From assembly GCF_900113125.1 (NCBI RefSeq), contig NZ_FOOG01000025.1, positions 1 through 57,157 of the forward strand: DNA of 57,157 nucleotides, in the 5' to 3' direction. The notes beneath the pieces are model-generated. The model was not told the DNA's origin. It saw only the letters and a list, made by a program, of their open reading frames with translations, and ran no database searches. A program made the translations under genes and the position numbers. Origin of the DNA: Halobacillus alkaliphilus. Its GTDB lineage: Bacteria > Bacillota > Bacilli > Bacillales > Halobacillaceae. Shown here piece after piece: positions 26,138 through 35,200 of this stretch (the stretch's first letter is position 1; each line of letters starts with the position of its first letter).

Positions 26138-27706
26138 GTGAGTTTTCACTGGAATCCATTTCAAAAAAAGAACCATGATAACAACACAGATAAAAAGCAG
26201 GTTGAATCCCCTCTACATAAGGATATTTCTGAAAACATCGCTAAACTGAAGCTGGAATTTGGAGACAGTACGGAAATCGTGATAAGGACGTTTCATATCG
26301 GCAGACATAAAGACCTACCGGCCGTTGCAATATATATGGAAGGGCTCGCCGATCAAAATTTCGTAAATAAATTTATTATGGAATCCTTAATGCTACATAG
26401 TTCCGACATTGAAGAGCACGCTTCATCCAAAGCCCTCTTTCAATCAATTAAGATGAATGCTTTAACGTTATCTAATGTGAAAATTCTTAAGGTATGGGAC
26501 GAACTGGTTCTCTCCATTCTTTCAGGAAGTACCATCATCATGATAGACGGGTGGAATGAAGCCCTCGTCGGCGAAACTCAGGGCTGGGAAGAGCGTGCGA
26601 TCACGGAGCCGACTTCCCAGACCGTCGTTAGAGGTCCTAAGGATGCGTTTACGGAGTCGATAAAAATCAACGTAACCCTGATTCGTAAACGAATTAAGAG
26701 CGCCAATCTGAGAATGGAAACGGTGCAAATAGGAGAAGTATCCAGGACACAAATTGCTTATATGTATATCCAGGGAATCGCCAAAGAAGATTTAGTTCAA
26801 GAAGTGAAAAGCCGGTTGGATAAGATCCATACCGATTCTATTCTCGAATCCGGAAATATTGAAGAGTTTATTCAGGATCAAATGCTGACGCCTTTCCCTC
26901 AGTTAATCAATACAGAACGCCCGGATGCTGCCGTTGGAAATTTACTCGAGGGGCGTGTAGTCATTCTGATCAACGGGACTCCGTTTGTTTTAATTGCACC
27001 TGCTACTTTTTTTCAATTTTTTCAGTCGCCGGAGGATTATTATCAGCGGGCCGATATTGCGACGTTCATGCGTCTATTAAGATTTCTAGTCTTTTTTATT
27101 TCGTTGCTCGCACCTTCGATCTATATTGCGCTGACTACCTTTCATCAGCAGATGCTGCCGTTTCCGTTACTAATCAATATTGCTGCTCAAAGAGAGGGCA
27201 TTCCTTTTCCAGCTTTTATCGAAGCTCTCATTATGGAAGTCACCTTTGAAATCTTGCGGGAAGCCGGGATACGAATGCCACGAGCCGTGGGACAAGCGGT
27301 ATCCATCGTAGGAGCCATTGTAATCGGAGAAGCAGCAGTTCAAGCAGGAATTATTTCCCCGGCAATGGTCATCGTGGTCGGGATTACAGCCATTTCGAGT
27401 TTTGCCATTCCGTCATTTAATATTGCCATATCCGCGCGAATTTTGCGGTTTATCTTTATGGCTTCCGCTGCGATGGCCGGCTTTTATGGTATGACGTTAA
27501 CGGCCATTGTAGTAGTTGCGCATATGAACAGTCTGCGTTCCTTCGGCGTGCCTTATCTTAAGCCACTATCTCCATTCAGCCTTTCCGAACAAAAAGATAT
27601 ATTTTTAAGGCTGCCGCAATGGTTTAGTCAAAAAAAATTGTCGACAATTGGGAACGCAAATGAAATAAAAAAACCGACCAATCAAGCGAGCCAAGATGGT
27701 GATTAA
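26138..27706 (+). CDS. Spore germinant receptor A subunit (GerA/GerKA family)
   Basis: The A subunit forms, with B and C subunits, the inner-membrane receptor that senses nutrients in dormant spores. The 522-residue protein has the soluble N-terminal domain (residues 25-290), the conserved A-x-x-E-G-R-V-V-I-L-I-N-G-T-P-F segment near residue 269, P-E-D-Y-Y-Q-R, and a C-terminal domain with several membrane helices beginning near residue 310 (L-R-F-L-V-F-F-I-S-L-L-A-P-S-I-Y). It starts with GTG at 26138 behind AGGGG. It heads an A-C-B operon, the order of gerK. The germinant is unknown. Confidence 0.95.
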   Translation: MSFHWNPFQKKNHDNNTDKKQVESPLHKDISENIAKLKLEFGDSTEIVIRTFHIGRHKDLPAVAIYMEGLADQNFVNKFIMESLMLHSSDIEEHASSKALFQSIKMNALTLSNVKILKVWDELVLSILSGSTIIMIDGWNEALVGETQGWEERAITEPTSQTVVRGPKDAFTESIKINVTLIRKRIKSANLRMETVQIGEVSRTQIAYMYIQGIAKEDLVQEVKSRLDKIHTDSILESGNIEEFIQDQMLTPFPQLINTERPDAAVGNLLEGRVVILINGTPFVLIAPATFFQFFQSPEDYYQRADIATFMRLLRFLVFFISLLAPSIYIALTTFHQQMLPFPLLINIAAQREGIPFPAFIEALIMEVTFEILREAGIRMPRAVGQAVSIVGAIVIGEAAVQAGIISPAMVIVVGITAISSFAIPSFNIAISARILRFIFMASAAMAGFYGMTLTAIVVVAHMNSLRSFGVPYLKPLSPFSLSEQKDIFLRLPQWFSQKKLSTIGNANEIKKPTNQASQDGD

Positions 27707-27707
27707 G

Positions 27708-28910
27708 ATGATAAAGAAATATGCAGCCGTATGTTTACTTGTAGTGGGAGTATCCGTTTTGCTTACAGGGTGCTGGAATAGTAAGGAAATCAACGAATTG
27801 GCCATTGTGACTACTATGGGAATAGATCAAGCAGAAGAGGACGGAAGGTTTGAAGTTACCATTGAACTCGCAAACCCGCCAGAAGTAGCTGGGGGCAGCC
27901 AAAGTTCTGGCAGAGCCTCAACTGCAACCGTTTATTCCGCTACGGGTGACACATTAATATCAGCTATAAGAAGGATTGTTCAGCAAACGCCTCGTGAACC
28001 CTTCTTCCCTTATACTCAATCCATCGTATTCGGAGAAGAATTAGCAAGAAGCGGTATCCAGGATACCTTTGATCTACTGGAAAGAAATCAGGAATTCAGG
28101 ACAACCCCCAGGGTCTTAATCGCACGAGGTCATACCGCCAAGGAAGTGATTAAAATTCTGTCACCTCTTGAGAAAATTCCTGCTAAGAAATTGGTGAAAA
28201 CGAGTGAAATATCCGGAAAATCATTAGGAGAAACCATTACGGTGAAAGTGTTTGAGTTCGTTGATCAGATTACAAGCGAGAGTGCAGAGCCTTTAGTAGG
28301 CGGAGTGAGTATTATCGGAGATAAGGAACAGGGAACAGGGGTTTCCAATATTGAAGATACCGAACCGAATGCTCTCATCAAATCAGAAGGGTTAGCCATT
28401 TTTAAAGATGGTCACCTCAAACGCTGGGTGGAAAAAGAAGACGCCCGGGGGATGCTCTGGGTAGTCAACAAGATCGAGAGCACCATCATTAATTTAGATT
28501 GTAACCAGGAAGCGAGTGCCCTTTCAATAAAAATAACGAATACCCATTCCTCTATTAATGCCGTCATAAAGAACGGACAGCCCACCATTACCATTGACGT
28601 CAAAGAAGAAGGAGAAGTGGAAGAGGTTCTCTGCAATATAGATGTAACGGATCAAACCACCATTCAGAATTTCGAAAAGCAACTGGAAGACAAAACGAAG
28701 CAGGAGATCGAACGGGCGATTAAAATCGCAAAAGAAGAAAAAAGTGATGTATTTGGTTTTGGTGAGGCCATCAACCGGAAAGACCCCGGGTTATGGAAAC
28801 AAATCAAGAAGAATTACGATGAGGAATTTACTGCCCTGGAAGTCAACATCAAGGTCGACGCTTATATCACGAGATCCGGCATGAGAACCGGATCATACAA
28901 TCAAGAGTAG
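27708..28910 (+). CDS. Spore germinant receptor C subunit (Ger(x)C lipoprotein)
   Basis: This is the lipid-anchored C subunit: signal peptide with lipobox L-L-T-G-C, then the family hallmark C-W-N-S-K-E-I-N-E-L-A-I-V-T-T-M-G-I-D, and a long mixed alpha/beta domain of about 380 residues. I choose the ATG at 27708, preceded by GGTG; another ATG at 27696 overlaps the A gene by 11 bp and is also possible. Length about 400 residues is normal. Confidence 0.95.
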   Translation: MIKKYAAVCLLVVGVSVLLTGCWNSKEINELAIVTTMGIDQAEEDGRFEVTIELANPPEVAGGSQSSGRASTATVYSATGDTLISAIRRIVQQTPREPFFPYTQSIVFGEELARSGIQDTFDLLERNQEFRTTPRVLIARGHTAKEVIKILSPLEKIPAKKLVKTSEISGKSLGETITVKVFEFVDQITSESAEPLVGGVSIIGDKEQGTGVSNIEDTEPNALIKSEGLAIFKDGHLKRWVEKEDARGMLWVVNKIESTIINLDCNQEASALSIKITNTHSSINAVIKNGQPTITIDVKEEGEVEEVLCNIDVTDQTTIQNFEKQLEDKTKQEIERAIKIAKEEKSDVFGFGEAINRKDPGLWKQIKKNYDEEFTALEVNIKVDAYITRSGMRTGSYNQE

Positions 28911-28950
28911 ACATAGGAAAAACCTTTGAGGGAAAGAGGTGGGAATGATA

Positions 28951-30042
28951 ATGGTAAAGGAAAAAATAAGTTTACTTCAGTTTTTTGTGCTGCTTAACCT
29001 GTTTGTGTATGGAACCAATTTAGTAGTCGGAAGTGGACTGGATGCTAAGAAGGATGCATGGATCGCCATTTTAATTGGTGTAGCAGGAGGAATCCTGTTA
29101 TTTCTTATGTACTACTATCTTTATACCCTTTACCCCGATCTTTCTCTAGTAGGATACTCCCAAAAATTATTAGGAAAATATGCAGGCGGCTTTATTGGTC
29201 TCTTGTATATCATATTCTTTATTTATGAAGCAGCCAGGGACTTACGTGACGTTGGAGGTGTCATTGGAGCTACGGTTTTGAACGAAACTCCTATGATTTT
29301 TATTAGCGGGGTTATGATATTAGCCATTGCTTATATTATTTATCTCGGTATTGAAGTACTGGCCAGGACCGCTGAAATCTTTTGGGGCTTCGTCGTCATC
29401 CTGGGAGCTCTTGGAAGTCTATTTTTCTATTTTTCCGGGTTGATCGATGTTAAGCAGCTGCTTCCTCTGCTCGAATCCGGCTGGAAACCTGTGCTAAAGG
29501 CGGTTTACACAAACACGATCATGTTTCCCTTCGGTGAAATGGTCGCTTTTACTTTTATCCTTCCTTACATTGAAAAAAAGAAGCAGGTGCTTAAAGTGGG
29601 AATGGCGGCGGTTATCGTAAGTGGTCTATTGATCACTTATTCTACAGCCATCAATCTCTCGGTTCTTGGAGTAGATATTATGACACGCTCTCAATTCCCT
29701 TTATTAAGTGCTGTACAGGGGATAGAAATTATGAACTTTATTGAACATCTGGACGTAATGGCTGTGCTTGTACTTATTATTGGCGTCTTTTTCAAAATTT
29801 CCGTGTTCTATTACGCTGCTATTGTGGCAATGGCTGACCTATTTAAAGTTACACATAAGAAAAGACTCATTTTCCCAACCGCTATCATCATTTTAAATAC
29901 GTCTCTCATAATTGCAGGAAACTTCACCGAACATTTAAATGAAGGTAAATTTGTTCTCAGAACCATTTTCCCTATTTTTGCCGTCGGTTTTCCAGTTCTT
30001 TATTGCTTGATCGCCTTCTTTAAAAGTAAAGTAACCAGGTAA
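28951..30042 (+). CDS. Spore germinant receptor B subunit (GerB permease family)
   Basis: The 363-residue protein has ten predicted transmembrane helices of the APC-like fold used by germinant receptor B subunits, which bind the nutrient. The N-terminus V-K-E-K-I-S-L-L-Q-F-F-V-L and the D-L-R-D-V-G-G segment (near residue 91) are typical. I choose the ATG at 28951, eight bases after AGAGGTGG; GTG at 28939 is less likely. Its 3' end overlaps a small opposite-strand gene by about 43 bp. Confidence 0.95.
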   Translation: MVKEKISLLQFFVLLNLFVYGTNLVVGSGLDAKKDAWIAILIGVAGGILLFLMYYYLYTLYPDLSLVGYSQKLLGKYAGGFIGLLYIIFFIYEAARDLRDVGGVIGATVLNETPMIFISGVMILAIAYIIYLGIEVLARTAEIFWGFVVILGALGSLFFYFSGLIDVKQLLPLLESGWKPVLKAVYTNTIMFPFGEMVAFTFILPYIEKKKQVLKVGMAAVIVSGLLITYSTAINLSVLGVDIMTRSQFPLLSAVQGIEIMNFIEHLDVMAVLVLIIGVFFKISVFYYAAIVAMADLFKVTHKKRLIFPTAIIILNTSLIIAGNFTEHLNEGKFVLRTIFPIFAVGFPVLYCLIAFFKSKVTR

Positions 30043-30197
30043 ATACAGGGAAAAACAATCGATAAGATTACGATGTAATGCGAGCTGTACCCATGGGCCA
30101 AGGGGTTTTTCACAGGGATCCCCTGTAAATAATCTATGGCAAGCGAACCAGCGGTCATTAAGATGAAAATAAATATGAATATGAGCCATAATTTCAT
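30000..30197 (-). CDS. Small two-helix protein, candidate germinant receptor D subunit
   Basis: The 65-residue protein has helices at residues 2-21 and 42-60. A strong GAGGAGG precedes the ATG, which argues against a chance ORF. It lies opposite the 3' end of the B subunit gene and overlaps it. Small two-helix D proteins that modulate germination are known beside several Bacillus receptor operons, and this one fits in size, topology and place. The assignment rests on context. Confidence 0.6.
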   Translation of the reverse strand: MKLWLIFIFIFILMTAGSLAIDYLQGIPVKNPLAHGYSSHYIVILSIVFPCIYLVTLLLKKAIKQ

Positions 30198-30486
30198 TAT
30201 TCGTTCCTCCTCAAGGAAGTTGAGTACTTGTTATTTATATTTCCAATAAAAGATAACGGCATACGCTTCTTTACGAAAGACCATTGTCTTATTAACCCAA
30301 AAGGCCTAAAGAATAATACTTCAGCTAACCGCATTCATGACCAAGCCCCGCTCCTCTCTTCTTTTTTTATAGTCTTGAAAGTGTATCCACCATCTGGCAG
30401 AAGAATTCTTCCATGTCTTTCTCACAGACAGGAGCATCCACGAATAGGCTAATGAGGATATTAAAGAAAATTAAGGAGGAAAGCGG

Positions 30487-31146
30487 ATGCATTCTCATTA
30501 TTATCACGGGCCTTACGGCTACCCGTATCTACCTGCCCCTTATCACGAGCAATTCTATTCACGCCACCCTTATCCTAACTACTATCCGAACTATCAGAGC
30601 TATTACGACTTTAGACAGCCTGTTCGCGGTCAGGCCACTTGGACGGAAGGCGGCGCCGTTACTCAATGTGGCATTGCCTGGTCCAACAACCAATATATGA
30701 CCGCGGCCGTAGGCAGTAATTCCCCGTACCAATGCGGTCAGGCCATCAAAGTTCGTAATGTTACAAACGGAAGAGTCGTCATTGTAACTGTAGTCGATAA
30801 AGTGCCGAATTACCCAGCAATTAAAATAAACCTCCATAGAAAAGCATTTGAAGCTCTGGGTGCCAATCTTGATATGGGAATCATTAATGTAGACATTATC
30901 CCCTCCCCTGAACTAGAGGAAGAAAAATGGGGAAAATACCTGCTTGAGATCATTCAGGCAGCCTATCCAAACTATAACGTAACGGACTACAGCACAGTCA
31001 GTAAAAATCAGGTCAACGGCGGACGAATTAGAGAAGTCTATAAATTCGTTATGGAATCTCCTCAGGAAACGATCAATATCCAGGGGGCAGTTGTCTATAA
31101 TCCGAATACAGACAGAATCAACTCGATAAATTTTAAAGAAGTGTAA
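30487..31146 (+). CDS. DPBB (RlpA/expansin-like) plus DUF3889-type protein
   Basis: Residues 1-45 are Tyr/His/Pro-rich (H-Y-Y-H-G-P-Y-G-Y-P-Y type), like spore coat proteins. Residues 48-135 form a double-psi beta-barrel: G-Q-A-T-W-T-E-G-G-A-V-T-Q-C-G, C-G-Q-A-I-K-V-R-N and V-T-V-V-D-K-V-P. Residues 145-219 resemble DUF3889. In classical lytic barrels the second motif has a catalytic D-x-C-P; here it is D-K-V-P-N-Y-P, so lytic activity is doubtful. AAGGAGGAAAG precedes the ATG. The neighbouring germination operon and the Tyr-rich head suggest a spore surface role. Confidence 0.75.
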   Translation: MHSHYYHGPYGYPYLPAPYHEQFYSRHPYPNYYPNYQSYYDFRQPVRGQATWTEGGAVTQCGIAWSNNQYMTAAVGSNSPYQCGQAIKVRNVTNGRVVIVTVVDKVPNYPAIKINLHRKAFEALGANLDMGIINVDIIPSPELEEEKWGKYLLEIIQAAYPNYNVTDYSTVSKNQVNGGRIREVYKFVMESPQETINIQGAVVYNPNTDRINSINFKEV

Positions 31147-31158
31147 AAGGATAAACCA

Positions 31159-31214
31159 AAGCAGCCCAAAGAAGCAGAAAATCTCCTGCTTCTCCGGGCG
31201 GCTTGCTTTATTTT
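31159..31214 (+). terminator. Terminator after the DPBB gene
   Basis: Arms around GCCC-AAA-GAAGCAG (31164-31177) and CTGCTTC-TCC-GGGC (31186-31199), extended by GCA/TGC, are followed by TTTATTTTG. Confidence 0.75.
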
Positions 31215-31215
31215 G

Positions 31216-31257
31216 TAATAAATTCCCACCTCAGGTCATCCAGATTTTGGATGGTTA
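31216..31257. repeat. Degenerate copy of the CACCTCAGGTCATCC palindromic repeat
   Basis: The left arm AATAAATTCCCACCTCAGG and TCATCCAGA match the arms at 34907 and 44044; the right arm stops after TGGATGG. It is a half-decayed member of the same family. Confidence 0.6.
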
Positions 31258-31374
31258 TTTTAACTTAATATTTTATATTATGATTACTTTATCGACACAA
31301 TATTTCAAATTGGTTCCTATGTCGCAGGAATTTGGTTATGGAAATATGGACCAAATGAGGCAGACAGGGCCAAA

Positions 31375-31390
31375 AGTGGTATAGACGACT
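31375..31390 (+). promoter_or_regulatory. Candidate NagR (YvoA) operator and promoter
   Basis: AGTGGTATAGACGACT resembles the GntR-family NagR/YvoA operators of Bacillus (TGGTATAGA-C/T-CACT type) in most positions. A perfect TATAAT hexamer begins two bases later at 31392, so a bound repressor would cover the promoter. It lies 180 bp upstream of the NagZ-NamZ fusion, an amino-sugar gene. NagR responds to GlcNAc/GlcN-6-phosphate. Confidence 0.5.
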
Positions 31391-31423
31391 ATATAATATT
31401 TACGATACGCTTTTATTACATAT

Positions 31424-31437
31424 TGAAAACGCTTACA
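31424..31437 (+). promoter_or_regulatory. cre site (CcpA), perfect consensus match
   Basis: TGAAAACGCTTACA fits TGWAANCGNTNWCA at every position. It lies about 30 bp downstream of the putative -10 hexamer, where bound CcpA would block transcription, so glucose repression of the downstream wall-recycling gene is likely. Confidence 0.65.
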
Positions 31438-31571
31438 ATAAATCCCCCCTCTCTACATCTTTTTACAGCACCCTATGCTCCCGTACATAATATCTCACGT
31501 TTTGCAAAAGCTGGATCATTTACTTGGAGGTCCACCTTTTTCAAATAGATAAATTTAAGGAGGAATGATGA

Positions 31572-34500
31572 ATGAGAAAAATGGGAAAATGGATGTTCAT
31601 CGTGACACTTACCATCTGTATGCTGCTTCCGTCTATGGTTACAAATTCAAAGGCGACCGCATCAAGTGATGGGAATACGTCCGATTTAATCATCCTTCAG
31701 AATGTTCCACAGGCGGATGCAGCCATTAAAGGAGACAGCTTTGAACTCAGTGCATTAAATGTCTACGAAGACGGCTATTTCAAAAAGGTGGACGAAGGGC
31801 TGGAATGGTCTTCTAAGAACCGTAAAGTAGCAACCGTCGACAAGGAAGGAACGGTTACTTTCTCCGGAAAGCCCGGCCGATCGTGGATCACTGTTACGAA
31901 CGGTGATTACAAGGACCGTATTGCGGTGCACGTAGAACCGGACCATCCCAAAAAAGAGGATGCTGTAAATAAGAAAGTGATCAAAGAGAAAGGCGATCGT
32001 TATGATTTAGTAGCTCATGCCCTGGAAAATATGACGATGGAAGAAAAAGTCGGGCAGATGCTGATGCCGGACTTCAGAAAATGGGACGGCGAAAATGTCA
32101 CGAAGATGCTGCCTGAGATTGAAGAGCAAGTGAAAAAGTATCACCTTGGCGGCGTCATTTTATTTCGTGAAAATGTCGTTACAACCGAACAAACCGCAGA
32201 ACTTGTTTCCGATTACCAAGCGGCCGCTGAAAAGTACGGCTTACTTATGACAATCGATCAGGAAGGCGGCATCGTAACGAGATTGCAATCAGGGACGGAT
32301 TTCCCTGGGAACATGGCCTTAGGCGCCACCCGTTCTGAGGAAATCACACAGAACGTCGGCCAGGCAATTGGGGAAGAACTCTCTTCTCTCGGTATCAATA
32401 TGAACCTTGCACCTGTTATGGACGTGAATAATAATCCGGATAATCCGGTCATTGGCGTTCGGTCCTTCGGCGGAAACCCTGAGCTTGTTGCTCAAATGGG
32501 CGTAGCTTATACGAAAGGGCTGCAAGAAACCGGTGTGGCTGCAACGGCTAAACACTTCCCTGGCCACGGAGATACAGCTGTAGATTCCCATCTGGGGCTT
32601 CCGGAAGTTCCTCATGATAAAGAACGCTTGAAAGAAGTCGAACTTTATCCTTTCCAAAAAGCCATGGATGCAGGAATTGACGCTGTTATGACAGCCCATG
32701 TCACCTTCCCGAAAATTGATGATACGAAAGTAATTTCGAAAAAAGACGGCACCGAAATTGCTTTACCGGCCACTTTATCGGAAAAAGTCCTGACCGGTCT
32801 AATGAGAGAGGAAATGGGCTATGAAGGTGTGGTCATTACAGACGCGCTGAACATGAACGCCATCCAGGATCATTTTGGGCCTGTCGATGCGGTCATCCGT
32901 TCCATTAATGCAGGCACAGATATCGTACTTATGCCTGTCGGTTTGGAAAAAGTAGCAAACGGTATTTATGATGCCATCGATTCCGGAGACATTCCAATGG
33001 ACACCATCAATGACTCCGTGAAAAGAATTTTAACGTTAAAACTGAATCGCGGAATCATCAAATCAGAAAATCCAACGACTTTAGATGAGAAAATCGCTAA
33101 AGCCGAACAAGTGGTTGGATCAGAAGCTCATAAACAAGTTGAAGAAAAAGCAGCTGAACAGTCCATCACGCTAGTTAAAAACGACAACGTCCTCCCTCTT
33201 GAATTGGACAAAGATGAAGAAGTAGTGGTTGTTGGAAATTCATTCAGTGAGGAATTAGCGGAGCAGGTGAAGAAACACCACGAGAACACCACTCTTATTA
33301 AGAGCAGTTCGGGTGCGTTTACAGACGAGCAAAAAGAGCTGGTGGAAAATGCAGATCAAGTCATTGTTGGAACCTACACGTACAATGTATCCACACGTGC
33401 AGCTGAACATCCGCAAATGCAGCTCATGCACGAAGTAATGAACACGAGAGATGGCGACGTAATCGGTGTCGGCATCCGTAATCCATATGACATTATGGCG
33501 TATCCGGAAGTGGATGCCTTTATAGCTCAATATGGCTTTAGAGCTGCCAGCTTTGAAGCTACAGCGGAAACCATTTTCGGGGAAAACGATCCATCAGGTG
33601 AATTGCCAGTTGCCATTCCAGATCAGGATGGCGGGACCTTATTTCCGTATGGTACAGGCTTAAGTTATGGCGATCGTAATGATGAAAACGAGAATGATGA
33701 TGAGGAAGAACAAGATAAATCTTTTCAGCTTGGCGTGGAAGAACTTTTAGATGAAGAAAAAGCGCTGATTGAAGGTAAAAAAGTAGGTTTAATTACCAAT
33801 CCGACCGGCGTCGATCAAGAGTTAAACAGCATTGTCGATATTCTCTATAACGATGAAGATGTCGATTTAACAGCTCTTTATGGTCCGGAACACGGGGTAC
33901 GTGGTAGTGCGCAGGCTGGTGAGTATGTAGATTTCTACACAGATGAGCAGACGGGCTTACCTGTTTACAGCCTCTACGGCAAAACCCGTAAACCGACTCC
34001 GGAAATGCTTGAGGACATTGATGTGTTAATGTTTGATATTCAGGATGTAGGTACACGCTTCTATACGTATATTTACACCATGGCGTATGCCATGGAAGCG
34101 GCCCAGGAGAACGATATTCCATTTATCGTCCTGGACCGTCCTAATCCGATTGGCGGCGATAAAGTCGAGGGGCCGGTACTGGATACAGATTACAAGTCGT
34201 TTGTCGGAAACTACCCGATTCCTTTGCGTCACGGAATGACTGTCGGCGAGCTTGCGAAACTATTTAACAGTGAATATGATATTGATGCTGATTTGACGGT
34301 CGTGGAAATGGACGGGTATGACCGCAGTATGGACTATAATGACACCGATATGTCCTTTGTCGCTCCATCCCCTAACATGCCAACCGTCGATACAGCCTAT
34401 GTTTATCCAGGAGCTGCTTTAATTGAAGGAACCAATGTTTCAGAAGGACGCGGCACTACACGGCCATTTGAATTAATTGGCGCTCCTTTCATTAATAGTA

Positions 34501-34877
34501 CCGAACTGGCAGCGGCAATGAATAAACTGGACTTGCCTGGCGTGAGGTTCCGAGCAGCTTCATTCACTCCCGCATTCTCTAAGCATGCCGGGGAATTAAC
34601 CCACGGGGTCCAGCTGCATGTGATGGACCGCGACAAGTTCAATCCTGTCGCAACAGGTGTTAACCTCGTGAAAACCATCCATGATATGTATCCGGATGAC
34701 TTCCAGTTCCGCGAAGAAAACAGCTCCGGTATCTCATTCTTCGACTACCTGATCGGCAACGGCTGGGTTCGTGAAGGAATTGAAGAAGGCCGTTCTGTTT
34801 CAAGTATGCAGAATGAATGGGAGAAAGATTTGAAAGGCTTCAAAAAGATCAGAGAACAACACCTCCTCTATAAATAA
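31572..34877 (+). CDS. Secreted NagZ-NamZ fusion (GH3 N-acetylglucosaminidase + GH171 N-acetylmuramidase)
   Basis: The 1101-residue secreted protein has, in order: a signal peptide (1-31), a Big2-like Ig domain (about 38-122), a GH3 NagZ domain (about 140-500) with K-H-F-P-G-H-G-D-T (327-335), the Asp338-Ser-His340 dyad and nucleophile Asp424 in T-D-A-L-N-M; a GH3 C-terminal sandwich (about 515-700); an acidic linker (701-716); and a DUF1343/GH171 NamZ domain (about 718-1101) with Y-G-P-E-H-G-V-R-G (770-778), F-D-I-Q-D-V-G-T-R-F-Y and E-G-T-N-V-S-E-G-R-G. In B. subtilis NagZ (YbbD) and NamZ (YbbC) are separate neighbours that remove GlcNAc and MurNAc in turn from wall fragments. Here one protein carries both. 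Confidence 0.93.
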   Translation: MRKMGKWMFIVTLTICMLLPSMVTNSKATASSDGNTSDLIILQNVPQADAAIKGDSFELSALNVYEDGYFKKVDEGLEWSSKNRKVATVDKEGTVTFSGKPGRSWITVTNGDYKDRIAVHVEPDHPKKEDAVNKKVIKEKGDRYDLVAHALENMTMEEKVGQMLMPDFRKWDGENVTKMLPEIEEQVKKYHLGGVILFRENVVTTEQTAELVSDYQAAAEKYGLLMTIDQEGGIVTRLQSGTDFPGNMALGATRSEEITQNVGQAIGEELSSLGINMNLAPVMDVNNNPDNPVIGVRSFGGNPELVAQMGVAYTKGLQETGVAATAKHFPGHGDTAVDSHLGLPEVPHDKERLKEVELYPFQKAMDAGIDAVMTAHVTFPKIDDTKVISKKDGTEIALPATLSEKVLTGLMREEMGYEGVVITDALNMNAIQDHFGPVDAVIRSINAGTDIVLMPVGLEKVANGIYDAIDSGDIPMDTINDSVKRILTLKLNRGIIKSENPTTLDEKIAKAEQVVGSEAHKQVEEKAAEQSITLVKNDNVLPLELDKDEEVVVVGNSFSEELAEQVKKHHENTTLIKSSSGAFTDEQKELVENADQVIVGTYTYNVSTRAAEHPQMQLMHEVMNTRDGDVIGVGIRNPYDIMAYPEVDAFIAQYGFRAASFEATAETIFGENDPSGELPVAIPDQDGGTLFPYGTGLSYGDRNDENENDDEEEQDKSFQLGVEELLDEEKALIEGKKVGLITNPTGVDQELNSIVDILYNDEDVDLTALYGPEHGVRGSAQAGEYVDFYTDEQTGLPVYSLYGKTRKPTPEMLEDIDVLMFDIQDVGTRFYTYIYTMAYAMEAAQENDIPFIVLDRPNPIGGDKVEGPVLDTDYKSFVGNYPIPLRHGMTVGELAKLFNSEYDIDADLTVVEMDGYDRSMDYNDTDMSFVAPSPNMPTVDTAYVYPGAALIEGTNVSEGRGTTRPFELIGAPFINSTELAAAMNKLDLPGVRFRAASFTPAFSKHAGELTHGVQLHVMDRDKFNPVATGVNLVKTIHDMYPDDFQFREENSSGISFFDYLIGNGWVREGIEEGRSVSSMQNEWEKDLKGFKKIREQHLLYK

Positions 34878-34899
34878 GGAATATGGAATATGAAATAAA

Positions 34900-34953
34900 G
34901 GAATAAACTTCCACCTCAGGTCATCCAGAATCTGGATGACCTGAGGTGGAAGT
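34900..34953. repeat. Perfect 47-bp palindromic repeat (also terminator)
   Basis: Arms of 23 bp (34907-34929 and 34931-34953) surround a single A and match perfectly; the core is CCACCTCAGGTCATCC. The left flank GGAATAA is shared with the copy at 44044. The hairpin follows the NagZ-NamZ stop codon by 29 bp and is followed by ATTTTG, so it probably also terminates transcription. Confidence 0.85.
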
Positions 34954-35200
34954 ATTTTGTAATATTCGATATACTACTAGTTAGATTGTTTACTTCTATG
35001 CAGCAATTTCTTCCGAGGCACCTCGAAGAACTCTACATCCCCCCTTTTATTCATGAATTTTACTTCTATCTCCATCTGTATAAATCAGATGAAGTACTCC
35101 ACACTGCTTATTTTTCTTCTTTTAAGAGTTACTTGTTTAACCGTTCCATACACAGGAAAAAGTCTATTGAATTTCTTTAAAAATTTGAGGGGGATAATTT

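Noticed and set aside
32258-32699. Antisense ORF of 126 codons within the NagZ domain
   Set aside because: It lies wholly opposite conserved GH3 coding sequence and its product matches no known family.
34986-35180. 64-codon ORF downstream of the NagZ-NamZ gene
   Set aside because: No ribosome binding site and an aromatic-rich composition typical of random AT-rich DNA; the frame at 35201 has better support.
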